This document shows, one piece after another, positions 56,696 through 64,000 of a stretch of DNA of 64,000 bases. The number at the start of each line of letters is the position of its first letter. Within the stretch, counting starts at the first letter, position 1. The translations under genes were made by a program, and so were the position numbers. The notes under the pieces were generated by a model that was given only the letters and a program-made list of their open reading frames with translations, had not been told where the DNA came from and did not search any database. The stretch is from Desulfobulbus oralis. Lineage in GTDB: Bacteria; Desulfobacterota; Desulfobulbia; Desulfobulbales; Desulfobulbaceae. The stretch lies in NCBI RefSeq assembly GCF_002952055.1, contig NZ_CP021255.1, forward strand, positions 124,001 to 188,000, in the 5' to 3' direction.

Positions 56696-58492
56696 CTAAA
56701 TATGGGCCTTGACCCCGGTCTTTTTACGCAGCCGAATGGCATTGGGCGTAATCTCGACCAGCTCGTCTTCGTTGATATAGGCTATACATTCTTCAAGACT
56801 CATGTCAAGAGGCGGTGTCAGAATGACCGCATCATCCGAGCCGGCGGCACGGATATTGGTGAGCTTTTTGCCCCGGGCCGGGTTGACGACCAGATCGGTC
56901 TGGCGGTTGTGCTCGCCTATGATCATGCCCGGATAGGTTGCCACGCCCGGGCCGACAAAAAGCCGGCCGCGCTCCTGAAGGTTGAAGAGCGCGTAGGCCA
57001 CGGTGGTGACCGCCTCCTTGACCACCATGACGCCGTTGACGCGGTTCTGAATCTCGCCGGTATAGGGCCCCCAGCCGGCGAAGACATAGTTCATCACGCC
57101 CATGCCGTGGGTATCGGTCATAAACACCGAGCGGTAGCCCAACAGCCCGCGGGTCGGAATTTTGAACTTCATGCGGGTCAGCTCCGGCCCCACCTGCATG
57201 TCGATCAACACGCCCCTGAGCCGGCCCAGTTTTTCGATGACCGCGCCCTGATACTGCTCGTCCACGTCAATCGTCAGCTCTTCGTAGGGTTCCAGCTTCT
57301 GGCCATTTTCCTCGCGCATGATGACCTGCGGCCGGGTCACCTGAAACTCGTAGCCTTCCCGCCGCATCTTCTCGATGAGAATCGAGAGGTGCAGTTCGCC
57401 GCGGCCTGCAACCTCAAAGCCGCCCCCCTTGCCCAGAGGGCTTACCTGCAGCGCCACGTCGGCCAGCGTCTCCCGCTTCAGTCGTTCCTCAAGGTGCCGG
57501 GAGGTCACGAATTTGCCATCCTGCCCCACAAAGGGCGAATCGTTGGGGATAAAGTGCATGGCAATGGTGGGCGGATCGATTTCGATCACCGGCAGGGGCT
57601 GTGGCTTGTCCGGGTCGGTGAAGGTCACGCCCACGGTCACGTCCTCCATGCCGGCAACCGACACAATGGCCCCGCAGCAGGCCTCGTCCACCGGCGCTTT
57701 CTGGTCGCCATTAAAGGCAAAGATCTTGTTGATGCGGGCGGGCCCGATGCTGCCATCCCGCCGCACCACAACCATGGGAGTGCGCAGGTCAAAACGGCCG
57801 CTGCTCACCTTGCCGGTCCCCAAGCGGCCCAGATACGGCGAATAGTCGATGGTGGCGATCTGAAACTGCAGGGGGCCCTTCGGATCGCCAGGCGGCGGCG
57901 GCACGTGCCGCACGATCATTTCGCTGATGGCGTCCATGGTTGCGCCCTCGGGCGAGTCGCTGAGACTGTTGAGCGCATAGCCGCTCTTGGCCGAGGCATA
58001 GACCACCGGGAAGTCCAGAATTTCGTCCGGTGCGCCCAGCCGGACCAGCAGATCGAACACCTGATCCACCGCCCAGTCGGGCCGGGCCGCCGGCTTGTCG
58101 ATCTTGTTCACCACCAGAAGAATCGGGAGCCTGGCAGCCAGCGCCTTTTTCACCACAAAAAAGGTCTGGGGCATGGGGCCCTCCTGGGCGTCGACCAAGA
58201 GTACCGCGCCGTCGGCCATGCGCAGCACCCGCTCCACCTGACCGCCGAAATCGGCGTGGCCGGGCGTATCGATGATGTTGATCTGATACCCGCCGTAACG
58301 GTAGGAGCCGTTTTTGGCGGCAATGGTGATACCGCGCTCGCGTTCCAGTTCCATGGAATCCATCAGGCGTTCCGCCACCTGCTGGTTATCGCGAAACATG
58401 CCGCTCTGGCGGAAGAGCTGGTCAACCAGGGTGGTCTTGCCGTGGTCAACGTGGGCGATTATGGCGACATTACGAATGTTTTCCTGCTTCAT
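56696..58492 (-). CDS. typA: Ribosome-associated GTPase TypA/BipA
   Basis: TypA is a translational GTPase that binds the ribosome under stress and helps 50S assembly. The 598-residue protein has G1 AHVDHGKTT near residue 13, the effector [10 protein letters not shown]3 DTPGHADF near 74 and G4 NKID near 128, then domains II, III, V and the TypA-specific C-terminal domain ending [11 protein letters not shown]. The start was set at the ATG of [19 protein letters not shown] 58507 is an alternative. An unusual G10 tract lies about 75 bases upstream. Confidence 0.96.
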   Translation of the reverse strand: MKQENIRNVAIIAHVDHGKTTLVDQLFRQSGMFRDNQQVAERLMDSMELERERGITIAAKNGSYRYGGYQINIIDTPGHADFGGQVERVLRMADGAVLLVDAQEGPMPQTFFVVKKALAARLPILLVVNKIDKPAARPDWAVDQVFDLLVRLGAPDEILDFPVVYASAKSGYALNSLSDSPEGATMDAISEMIVRHVPPPPGDPKGPLQFQIATIDYSPYLGRLGTGKVSSGRFDLRTPMVVVRRDGSIGPARINKIFAFNGDQKAPVDEACCGAIVSVAGMEDVTVGVTFTDPDKPQPLPVIEIDPPTIAMHFIPNDSPFVGQDGKFVTSRHLEERLKRETLADVALQVSPLGKGGGFEVAGRGELHLSILIEKMRREGYEFQVTRPQVIMREENGQKLEPYEELTIDVDEQYQGAVIEKLGRLRGVLIDMQVGPELTRMKFKIPTRGLLGYRSVFMTDTHGMGVMNYVFAGWGPYTGEIQNRVNGVMVVKEAVTTVAYALFNLQERGRLFVGPGVATYPGMIIGEHNRQTDLVVNPARGKKLTNIRAAGSDDAVILTPPLDMSLEECIAYINEDELVEITPNAIRLRKKTGVKAHI

Positions 58493-58565
58493 AATCGGCG
58501 TGCACAAAAACGAAAAACGGAAGGATGCAGGGCGTCAGCAAACGGGCCGCACCAGGAACAAAAAA

Positions 58566-58575
58566 GGGGGGGGGG
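58566..58575. repeat. Ten-G homopolymer upstream of typA
   Basis: A run of ten G (C on the typA strand) stands in the 215-base gap between cobC and typA. Long G/C tracts are rare in bacterial chromosomes outside phase-variable loci, and also invite sequencing error. Confidence 0.8.
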
Positions 58576-58707
58576 CAGTAAAACAAAAAGTCGGAAAAAT
58601 TGCAAGAAAAGCGCCGCACAGCTACCCGGCCCTGTGCCCCTGTTCCGGGTTTTTCGGGCGGGTGGACCCGGGCGCTGCCGCCATGCTGTTCCAGGTGGCC
58701 GCACGCT

Positions 58708-59316
58708 TCAGCGCTGGTTGAAGCCGGTGAGAATGGGGAACTTATCGGCGAATTCAATAGTGGTCAGCGCAGCGTTTTCCACCTTGAACTTCCAGTAGCC
58801 ACCGCTCGCGGAGCCGCTGAGGTAATGCGACAGGATTGCGCGGATACAGCCCCCGTGGGATACTACCGCAAGATTTCGCCCCGAATACTCGTTCAGGATT
58901 TCATCGCAAAAATCCAGCAGTCGCTGAGCGAAGGCCGTAAAATCATCGCCGCCCGGAATCCGGGTATGTGCCCAATCGTGCAGCCAGCTTTGCCAGAGAT
59001 CCGGGTAACGGCTCGCAATCTCGGCAAAATACAGCCCTTCCCATTCGCCGAAATGGCATTCGCGCAGGCTGCTGTTGGTCAGAATGCGGGCCTCTGGCCC
59101 GAAAACCTGCACAGCGGTTTCCACGGTGCGCAGCATGGGGCTGGCAAAAATCGCGTCCACCGGCAGGCTCCGTGCCAGGCGGGCCAGCGCCATCGCCTGC
59201 CCACGTCCCTTGTCGCTCAGGGGCACGTCGGTGCTGCCCACCAGAATGCCACGCTCGTTTTCCTCGGTCGCCCCGTGCCGGATGAGATAGAGCCGGGTCG
59301 TCGCCATCTCCTTCAT
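58708..59316 (-). CDS. cobC: Histidine phosphatase CobC (alpha-ribazole phosphatase type)
   Basis: CobC removes the phosphate from alpha-ribazole or adenosylcobalamin 5'-phosphate in lower-ligand assembly. The 202-residue protein belongs to the phosphoglycerate-mutase-like histidine phosphatases: [14 protein letters not shown] holds the catalytic His near 13, and [12 protein letters not shown] the second His near 150. The family also has other phosphatases, but the ATGA overlap with cobS makes CobC the best reading. It is the last gene of the cob unit. Confidence 0.85.
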   Translation of the reverse strand: MKEMATTRLYLIRHGATEENERGILVGSTDVPLSDKGRGQAMALARLARSLPVDAIFASPMLRTVETAVQVFGPEARILTNSSLRECHFGEWEGLYFAEIASRYPDLWQSWLHDWAHTRIPGGDDFTAFAQRLLDFCDEILNEYSGRNLAVVSHGGCIRAILSHYLSGSASGGYWKFKVENAALTTIEFADKFPILTGFNQR

Positions 59317-60074
59317 GCCAGTTTCCAAAACAAATAGAAAATAAAAAATGTTGCTATTTCAGAGAGTTCAATCGTCGCCCCGATGGTATCGCCGGTAATG
59401 CCGCCCAGTTTTTTGGTCAGAAAGCGGGCAAAGCCCACCGCAAGCGCCATGCAGGCGGCCATGGTGCAGACGAGCAGGGGCAGAGGATTGGGCGTGCTCA
59501 GGCAAATGGGCAGGAGCAGGACCAGCGCCAGCAAGGTGGCGCGCAGGGCCTCGCGGCTGCCCACCTGATCGACAAAGGCGCCCAGACCCGGGCTGTTCCG
59601 GGCATATCCGGCCGCAGCGGCATGCCAGGTCAGCGCCATACGGCCGGCAATGGGCGCGGCCAAAAGGGCCGGCACTGCCCAGCGCGTCGGCAGTGCGGAC
59701 AGGATGAGCCACGGGAACAGCAGGGCCAGCACAATGGCCACCACGCCGTTTGCGCCAGTGGCCGGGTCCCGCATGATGTGCAGCATTTTTTCAGGAGAAC
59801 GGTTCGAGAAGAGGCCGTCCGCGGTGTCGCCCAAACCGTCCAGATGCAGGCCGCCGGTGATGAGAATCAGTGCCAGCACGGCAAAAAAGGCCGCCAGGTT
59901 CGCATCGAAAAACCGGGCCGCCAGCCCGAAAAGCGCTGCCGCCGGCAGGCCGATGAGCAGGCCCACAAGGGGCATCCACTTCATGCCGCACACGAAATTT
60001 TCAGCCGTGAAAGGCACCTCACCGGGCAGCGGGTAGCGGGTCATGAATTGAATCATCAAAATCAGGGCAGCCAT
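59313..60074 (-). CDS. cobS: Adenosylcobinamide-GDP ribazoletransferase
   Basis: CobS joins adenosylcobinamide-GDP and alpha-ribazole(-phosphate) at the membrane. The 253-residue protein is hydrophobic with several membrane segments and has the family motifs FMTRYPLPG, GGLHLDGLGDTADGLFSNRSPEKMLHIMRD (Asp-rich, split across residues 85-115) and GITGDTIGATIELSE near the C-terminus. The start overlaps the cobU end by 13 bases, with GGAG just before it. Confidence 0.95.
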   Translation of the reverse strand: MAALILMIQFMTRYPLPGEVPFTAENFVCGMKWMPLVGLLIGLPAAALFGLAARFFDANLAAFFAVLALILITGGLHLDGLGDTADGLFSNRSPEKMLHIMRDPATGANGVVAIVLALLFPWLILSALPTRWAVPALLAAPIAGRMALTWHAAAAGYARNSPGLGAFVDQVGSREALRATLLALVLLLPICLSTPNPLPLLVCTMAACMALAVGFARFLTKKLGGITGDTIGATIELSEIATFFIFYLFWKLA

Positions 60075-60649
60075 TTGCTCCCCTCCGGCTGCTTGAGGCA
60101 GAGCGGCAGACCGGCCACGACCAGATACACGGCATCCGCCCTGGCGGCCAGATACTGGCTGGCCGTTCCCGCGCAATCGCGAAAGAAGCGTGCAAGCGGG
60201 GCAGGCGGCACAATGCCGAAGCCGACCTCGTTGGCCACGAAAATCACCCGCCCCGGAAAGGCCGCGGCAGCATCGGCCAGCGCCGCCATTTCCGCCTGCA
60301 CCGCCTCTGCCGGCAGGCGCAGTTCGGCGCTGGGCGGCGATTGCGGCGCATCCCAGTCCAAAGCTTGCTGCAAAATGATATTGGTGATAAGCACGGTCAG
60401 GCAGTCCAGGAGCAGCACGTCAAGATTACTTAAGGCGATAAGCCGGGACGGCGTCAGCGGCTCCTCGAAGGTCTGCCACTGCGGGCCCCGGCGTTCCCGG
60501 TGCCGCCTGATGCGTTCCACCATCTCGGGGTCCATCGCCTGGGCGGTGGCAATGTAGCCCAATCTGCCGCCGCACTTTTCGGCAAGGCTTTCCGCAAAAG
60601 CGCTTTTGCCGCTTTTGGCCCCGCCGGTTACCAAAGTCACATGGCCCAT
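60062..60649 (-). CDS. cobU: Adenosylcobinamide kinase / phosphate guanylyltransferase
   Basis: CobU phosphorylates adenosylcobinamide and transfers GMP, making the substrate for CobS. The 195-residue protein has the P-loop TGGAKSGKSAFAE near residue 8, the second motif YIATAQAMDPEMVERIRRHRERR (split; about 32-54) with the guanylylated His region, and VANEVGFGIVP near 135. ATG 60649 follows GGTGGAGC. cobU-cobS-cobC form the nucleotide-loop assembly operon; no cobalamin riboswitch was seen upstream in the window. Confidence 0.94.
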   Translation of the reverse strand: MGHVTLVTGGAKSGKSAFAESLAEKCGGRLGYIATAQAMDPEMVERIRRHRERRGPQWQTFEEPLTPSRLIALSNLDVLLLDCLTVLITNIILQQALDWDAPQSPPSAELRLPAEAVQAEMAALADAAAAFPGRVIFVANEVGFGIVPPAPLARFFRDCAGTASQYLAARADAVYLVVAGLPLCLKQPEGSKWLP

Positions 60650-60690
60650 ACTGTGCTCCACCGTCCCTGGGCAAGATGCAGCCGCCGCTT

Positions 60691-61254
60691 TCAGGCCGCA
60701 GGCAGGGGAATCAGGCGGCTGCTTTCCAAACGGGCCACGAGCGCCTCCGGCCGGTCTTCGGTGTCCAGCCTGATGACGCCCGGCTCCTCCGCCCCGGGCA
60801 GGTCAAAGGTCTTTTGCTGATACCGGTAAATTTCCGGCCGGCCGTCGGAAACCGCGTCCCTGTCCGCACCGCGCAGGGCCAGGCGCCGCATGGTCTCGGC
60901 CCGGGAGCAATGGCAATACACGAACAGCGCCGGACAGGCCAGCCGGGCCGCGGCTTGCCGCAGCCGGTCACGCTCCGCAAGCTGGCTGTAGGAACCGTCC
61001 AGCAGCACCAGGGGCGCCCCGGCCCTGATGTCCGCCTCCGCCTGCCCAAGCAGGGCCTGATAGGTCCTGGCACTCATGTCCCTGGTATAGATGCCCTGTT
61101 CGATGCCGTCCGGCCTGCGGGTGCCGGGCGCCAGTCCGGCCAGTTCCTTGCGCATCTGATCGGTATTGTAGCGAGGCGCGTGCCAGCGGGCCGCACAGGC
61201 CGCTGCCAGCGTGGATTTGCCCGAAGCGGTCATGCCAAAGAAAACCAGAATCAT
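60691..61254 (-). CDS. P-loop kinase (AAA_33 type)
   Basis: A 187-residue protein with P-loop FFGMTASGKSTLAAA at residues 5-19, a Asp in LVLLDGSYSQ near 85 and a basic LALRGADRDAVSDGR segment near 127. It belongs to the small-molecule kinase group often fused to, or next to, the aminoglycoside-phosphotransferase-like gene upstream, which starts 6 bases away. The substrate is unknown. Confidence 0.8.
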   Translation of the reverse strand: MILVFFGMTASGKSTLAAACAARWHAPRYNTDQMRKELAGLAPGTRRPDGIEQGIYTRDMSARTYQALLGQAEADIRAGAPLVLLDGSYSQLAERDRLRQAAARLACPALFVYCHCSRAETMRRLALRGADRDAVSDGRPEIYRYQQKTFDLPGAEEPGVIRLDTEDRPEALVARLESSRLIPLPAA

Positions 61255-61260
61255 GGCGCC

Positions 61261-62298
61261 TTACTGATCTGCCGCATAACGCATGGCGAGCCGGAAGTAC
61301 TGCTCCGCCCCGGCCAGACATTTGCGGCGGCTCTGCTCGTCCACGCTTTGGTCGTTTGCCGTGAACAGGCCGATCTTGCCACGCACGTAGGCCCGGTAGC
61401 ACTTGTAGAAGTTCAGCATGTCCAAAAGCCCCCTATCCCCGCTCACCTGGACAAAGCGTTCGATAAAGTGCCGGGACAGGTCGTCCAGACCGTGATAGTC
61501 CAGATCCATTGCCAGAAAGGCCACGTCACAGGCCACATCGCTGTAGCGAAAACGCTCGTTGAACTCGATACAGTCGAAGATATAGGGCTTGTCCGCCAGA
61601 CAGATATTGGCAGAGTACAAATCGCCGTGGCACTCGCGGATGGCGCCCGCCTGAATACGCTTCTGGAAGCGCTCCGGCTTGGCCAGCACCGCGCAGGCGG
61701 CAGTGGAGATGGCGTCAAACTGCTCCTTGGTAAGCGCTCCGCCGCCAATGAAGCCCTTGGTCTGCTCGAAATTTTCCAGCACATTCATGGTCACGGCCTC
61801 CGCAGCGCCGAATCGGGCCAGACTTTCCCCGCTTGCCGTCTGCTGCGCGGCCTGCCGGTAAAAGGGCACGAGCAGGTCCACGATCTGGTCGATATGCGCG
61901 GCCCCAAGCTCGCCCCGCTCGATCAGGTGCGGCATCATGCGCTCTTCCGGCATGCGCCGCATTTTTATGCCGTATTCCACCACGTCTTTGGCCTGCTCCA
62001 GCGGCAGGAGCGCCAATCCGCCGTTCTGTTCGCATACAGCCACCATGCCCAGGTAAATGTCCGGGCAGAGGCGGCGGTTCAGCGCCACCTCCTGTTCGCA
62101 GTAAAATCGCCGCTGCTCCAGGGTCGAAAAATCGAGAAAACCGAAATTGACCGGCTTCTTGAATTTGTAGACCGTGTCGTTGACCAAAAATACCCAGGAA
62201 ATATGGGTCTGCACCAGCTCGACTGCAGCCCCCGAGCCGCCGCCTGCGGATTCCAGCAAGAACCGGACAAAAGCCGGAGAATTCGTGTGTGTCGTCAT
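61261..62298 (-). CDS. Aminoglycoside phosphotransferase-like protein (COG2187 type)
   Basis: A 345-residue protein with a kinase-like fold: VYKFKKPVNFGFLDFSTLEQRRFYCEQEV near residue 43, MRRMPEERMM near 113, the catalytic loop ECHGDLYSANICL near 233 (HGD and N), and IFDCIEFNERFRYSDVACDVAFLAMDL near 250 (the metal-binding Asp). It sits directly upstream of a P-loop kinase gene with which it is fused in many bacteria. Aminoglycoside resistance is not implied; the natural role is unknown. Confidence 0.85.
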   Translation of the reverse strand: MTTHTNSPAFVRFLLESAGGGSGAAVELVQTHISWVFLVNDTVYKFKKPVNFGFLDFSTLEQRRFYCEQEVALNRRLCPDIYLGMVAVCEQNGGLALLPLEQAKDVVEYGIKMRRMPEERMMPHLIERGELGAAHIDQIVDLLVPFYRQAAQQTASGESLARFGAAEAVTMNVLENFEQTKGFIGGGALTKEQFDAISTAACAVLAKPERFQKRIQAGAIRECHGDLYSANICLADKPYIFDCIEFNERFRYSDVACDVAFLAMDLDYHGLDDLSRHFIERFVQVSGDRGLLDMLNFYKCYRAYVRGKIGLFTANDQSVDEQSRRKCLAGAEQYFRLAMRYAADQ

Positions 62299-62732
62299 AG
62301 CATGCCTCGCTTTGAAATGGAGGCCTTACTGTACCAAAGCCCGCCCGTTTCGTAAACCGGCAGCCTGTGACAGAGTGCCTGAGAACCCTGGCAGAGGAGA
62401 AAAACATGAACGACGCATCCCTGCTGATCCAGGCAGCTTTCCTGCAGGAAAGCCGGGTGGTCATCGTGATTGCGGGGATGGCAGGCGCTGCCTTCCGCGG
62501 TGGCAGGTCGCACGCCGGCCCCGGGGTCTCGCCCCGTGCCGACCGGCGCGGGCTATGGCGGCGCTGCCGCGCTTCCGGGCATGCTCAACAGAAAGTTGCA
62601 GCCCAGGCGCAGGTTCCAAATCAAACGCGAGGCGACAGAAGAGCGGACGCACGCCGGGGCCGAAATAAAAAAAGACCGGCTCAAAATTGAACCGGTTTGG
62701 CTGGGCAATTTTTCCAGAACATATTGCCGGAC
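62299..62732. other. Region without a clear gene; one small frame with a ribosome binding site
   Basis: Between the kinase-pair promoter and the tRNA-Arg terminator. On the plus strand AGAGGAG precedes ATG 62406, which opens a 94-codon frame whose first 26 codons (ASLLIQAAFLQESRVVIVIAG) look like a plausible peptide while the rest is Arg-rich and non-descript. It may be a gene start broken by a frameshift, or noise. Nothing else is visible. Confidence 0.35.
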
Positions 62733-62768
62733 GAAAAATGGGCTAAGACTAAAAGTCGTAGCCCATTG
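62733..62768 (-). terminator. Terminator of tRNA-Arg
   Basis: AATGGGCTA and AGTC-containing arms pair into a stem of about 13 base pairs with one mismatch; five T follow on the minus strand, just past the tRNA. Confidence 0.85.
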
Positions 62769-62775
62769 AAATTAT

Positions 62776-62851
62776 TGGTGCTCCAGGCAGGAATCGAACC
62801 TGCGGCACCAGGATTAGGAATCCTGTGCTCTATCCCCTGAGCTACTGGAGC
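62776..62851 (-). tRNA. tRNA-Arg (CCT)
   Basis: A 76-base cloverleaf, acceptor GCTCCAG / CTGGAGC, encoded CCA, anticodon CCT in the loop of the AGGAT/ATCCT stem. Confidence 0.97.
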
Positions 62852-62996
62852 GTACAGAAATTCCGGGGCAAAGGCATGGCACGCCCATCCCAGCCACTCC
62901 TGTGCGCCGGGAATAAACCATACTCAGGCAGCAAGGGCAAGAAATTCTCTGGCCTTTTATCCCGTCTCCTGTCCCTGCTCCTTGTTTTTGCCTGGC

Positions 62997-64000
62997 TCAA
63001 ATCGACTCGCCGTCCGCCAGTTCAAGGGCATCCCTGCTGTCATCCTCGTTAAAACCGTAGGTCACACGGCAATTCCGCCCGATGTGGGCATGGGCCGGCA
63101 CCCGCGCCTCCTTGCCGACCAGCGTGATCCCCGTATACAGGTGTTTGGGAAAGAGCCTGTTGGCCACGTGCAAGTCCTCGCCCTGGCCCACGACCGCGCC
63201 CTCGCGCACGTACACCCGTTTGTCGCAGATGGCCAGATCCACCTTGGCCCCTTCCTCGATCACCGAATCATGAAAGATCACCGAATTGTTGACTACAGCG
63301 CCCTTGCGCACCCACACTCCCGGAGACAGTACCGAATTGGTCACCGTCCCTTCAATGATGCAACCCGCCGAAATCATGGATGCATGCACCTTGCACCCGC
63401 TCACGAAACGTGCGGCCTGCCGGTCCATGGGGCGGTCGCCGTATTCCGGATTGGAACAGATGTCCCATGCCTCGGGCGAAATGCCGGACCCGGGCCGGAG
63501 CACGTCCATATTGGCTTCCCAATAGGCCTGAATGGTACCGACATCGCGCCAGTAGCCGTAGAAGGGATAGGCAAAGACCTTGTCTTCCCTGATGGCCCGC
63601 GGAACGATGTGCATGCCGAAATCCACCTCCTCCCGGTCGCGCTCCAGAGTGCGCAGCAGGTATTTGGTCTCGAACACGTAAATACCCATGGAGGCCAGGT
63701 TGGTGCGCGGAATGGCCGGTTTTTCCTCCCAGTCAACGATCCGGTTTTCCGTGTCCACAATGCCGGCGCCAAACTGATGAATGTCACGCATGGGCACGAC
63801 CATCATGCCGATGGTGATATCTGCCTTCTTGTGGCGATGGTAGGCCAGCATGGCATCGAAATCCATGCGGTAAATGTGATCGCCTGAAAGGACGATAACC
63901 TGATCCGCCGGGTTTTGTTGGATAAAATCGATGTTTTGCCTGATGGCGTCAGCCGTGCCCCGGTACCAGTCGGAATCCTTTGCGCCGGTACGCGGCGGCA
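62997..64000 (-). CDS. glgC: Glucose-1-phosphate adenylyltransferase (5' end outside the window)
   Basis: GlgC makes ADP-glucose for glycogen. About 334 codons of the 3' part are present and the frame is open at base 64000. It shows DWYRGTADAIRQN, VIVLSGDHIYRMDF (with the substrate Asp), IVDWEEKP, YWRDVGTIQAYWEANMDLL-like sequence and a C-terminal left-handed beta-helix (about the last 120 residues, ISAGCIIEGTVTNSVLSPGV), ending with ELADGESI. The motif order and length identify GlgC rather than RmlA or GalU. tRNA-Arg lies 145 bases after its stop. Confidence 0.95.
   Translation of the reverse strand, partial: PPRTGAKDSDWYRGTADAIRQNIDFIQQNPADQVIVLSGDHIYRMDFDAMLAYHRHKKADITIGMMVVPMRDIHQFGAGIVDTENRIVDWEEKPAIPRTNLASMGIYVFETKYLLRTLERDREEVDFGMHIVPRAIREDKVFAYPFYGYWRDVGTIQAYWEANMDVLRPGSGISPEAWDICSNPEYGDRPMDRQAARFVSGCKVHASMISAGCIIEGTVTNSVLSPGVWVRKGAVVNNSVIFHDSVIEEGAKVDLAICDKRVYVREGAVVGQGEDLHVANRLFPKHLYTGITLVGKEARVPAHAHIGRNCRVTYGFNEDDSRDALELADGESI

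Noticed and set aside
61261-62298. Aminoglycoside resistance gene
   Set aside because: It has the kinase-like HGD loop but belongs by its motifs and its P-loop kinase neighbour to the widespread COG2187-type family, which is not tied to resistance.
62299-62405. A cobalamin riboswitch upstream of the cob genes
   Set aside because: The region upstream of the kinase pair and the gaps between cob genes lack the conserved B12-box and long paired structure; the cob genes themselves overlap.

Overview
The window looks like chromosomal DNA of a Gram-negative, anaerobic Desulfobacterota, probably a sulfate reducer of the Desulfobulbus type. The evidence is indirect: a fused CobA-HemD protein beside HemC, an adenylate kinase whose lid has a Cys-x5-His plus Cys-x2-Cys metal site as described in Desulfovibrio gigas, a glycyl radical enzyme, a HesB-like gene with an in-frame TGA, KDO transferase (lipopolysaccharide) and high GC. 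The species cannot be fixed from the sequence.

Layout. 1-4822 (minus strand): a compact operon of adk, gmhA, an unknown gene, hemC and cobA-hemD, with ATGA overlaps. 5168-8178: hom, an ApgM-family gene that may be a homoserine kinase, and a thioesterase. 8235-8783: tRNA-fMet and tRNA-Ala. 9011-14787: the rod-shape cluster mreB-mreC-mreD-mrdA-rodA, with rodA frameshifted at a C6 run. 14784-33919: housekeeping genes (hemH, an HPF-like gene, a NapH-like ferredoxin membrane protein, nitroreductase, comEC with a second homopolymer frameshift, waaA, a TrmJ-like methyltransferase, rnr, a Rel/SpoT homologue with a degenerate synthetase domain, aat, a PilZ protein, an ExeA-SPOR ATPase, ispH). 34075-37209: a nest of insertion sequences, in which an IS30 element has been broken by an ISL3 and by an IS4-family element. 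37305-38141: an AT-rich orphan gene with a palindromic operator-like site.

40690-47764 is the most interesting region. Two divergent transcription units appear to form one cassette. Leftward run a glycyl-radical activating enzyme and a DUF4037 protein. Rightward run a glycyl radical enzyme, three HesB/IscA-like genes and a DUF4125 protein. A near-consensus sigma-54 promoter precedes the radical enzyme. The first HesB-like gene has TGA where its tandem paralogue has a Cys codon (TGC), followed by a SECIS-like hairpin that the Cys copy lacks, so it is very probably a selenoprotein. The radical enzyme carries GCVG where the known dehydratases and lyases have GCVE, so its substrate is open.

47985-54752 is a type I restriction-modification operon (hsdM-hsdS-hsdR) with a REP-associated Y1 transposase and its palindrome inserted between hsdS and hsdR. 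55291-64000 holds tRNA-Asn, tRNA-Gln, a membrane coiled-coil protein, typA, the cobalamin genes cobU-cobS-cobC, a kinase pair, tRNA-Arg and the 3' part of glgC, which runs off the right edge.

Two coding genes (rodA, comEC) are broken at C/G homopolymers and two (a DUF1810 gene and the IS4 transposase) by single amber codons. The former may be sequencing errors; the latter look like real decay.
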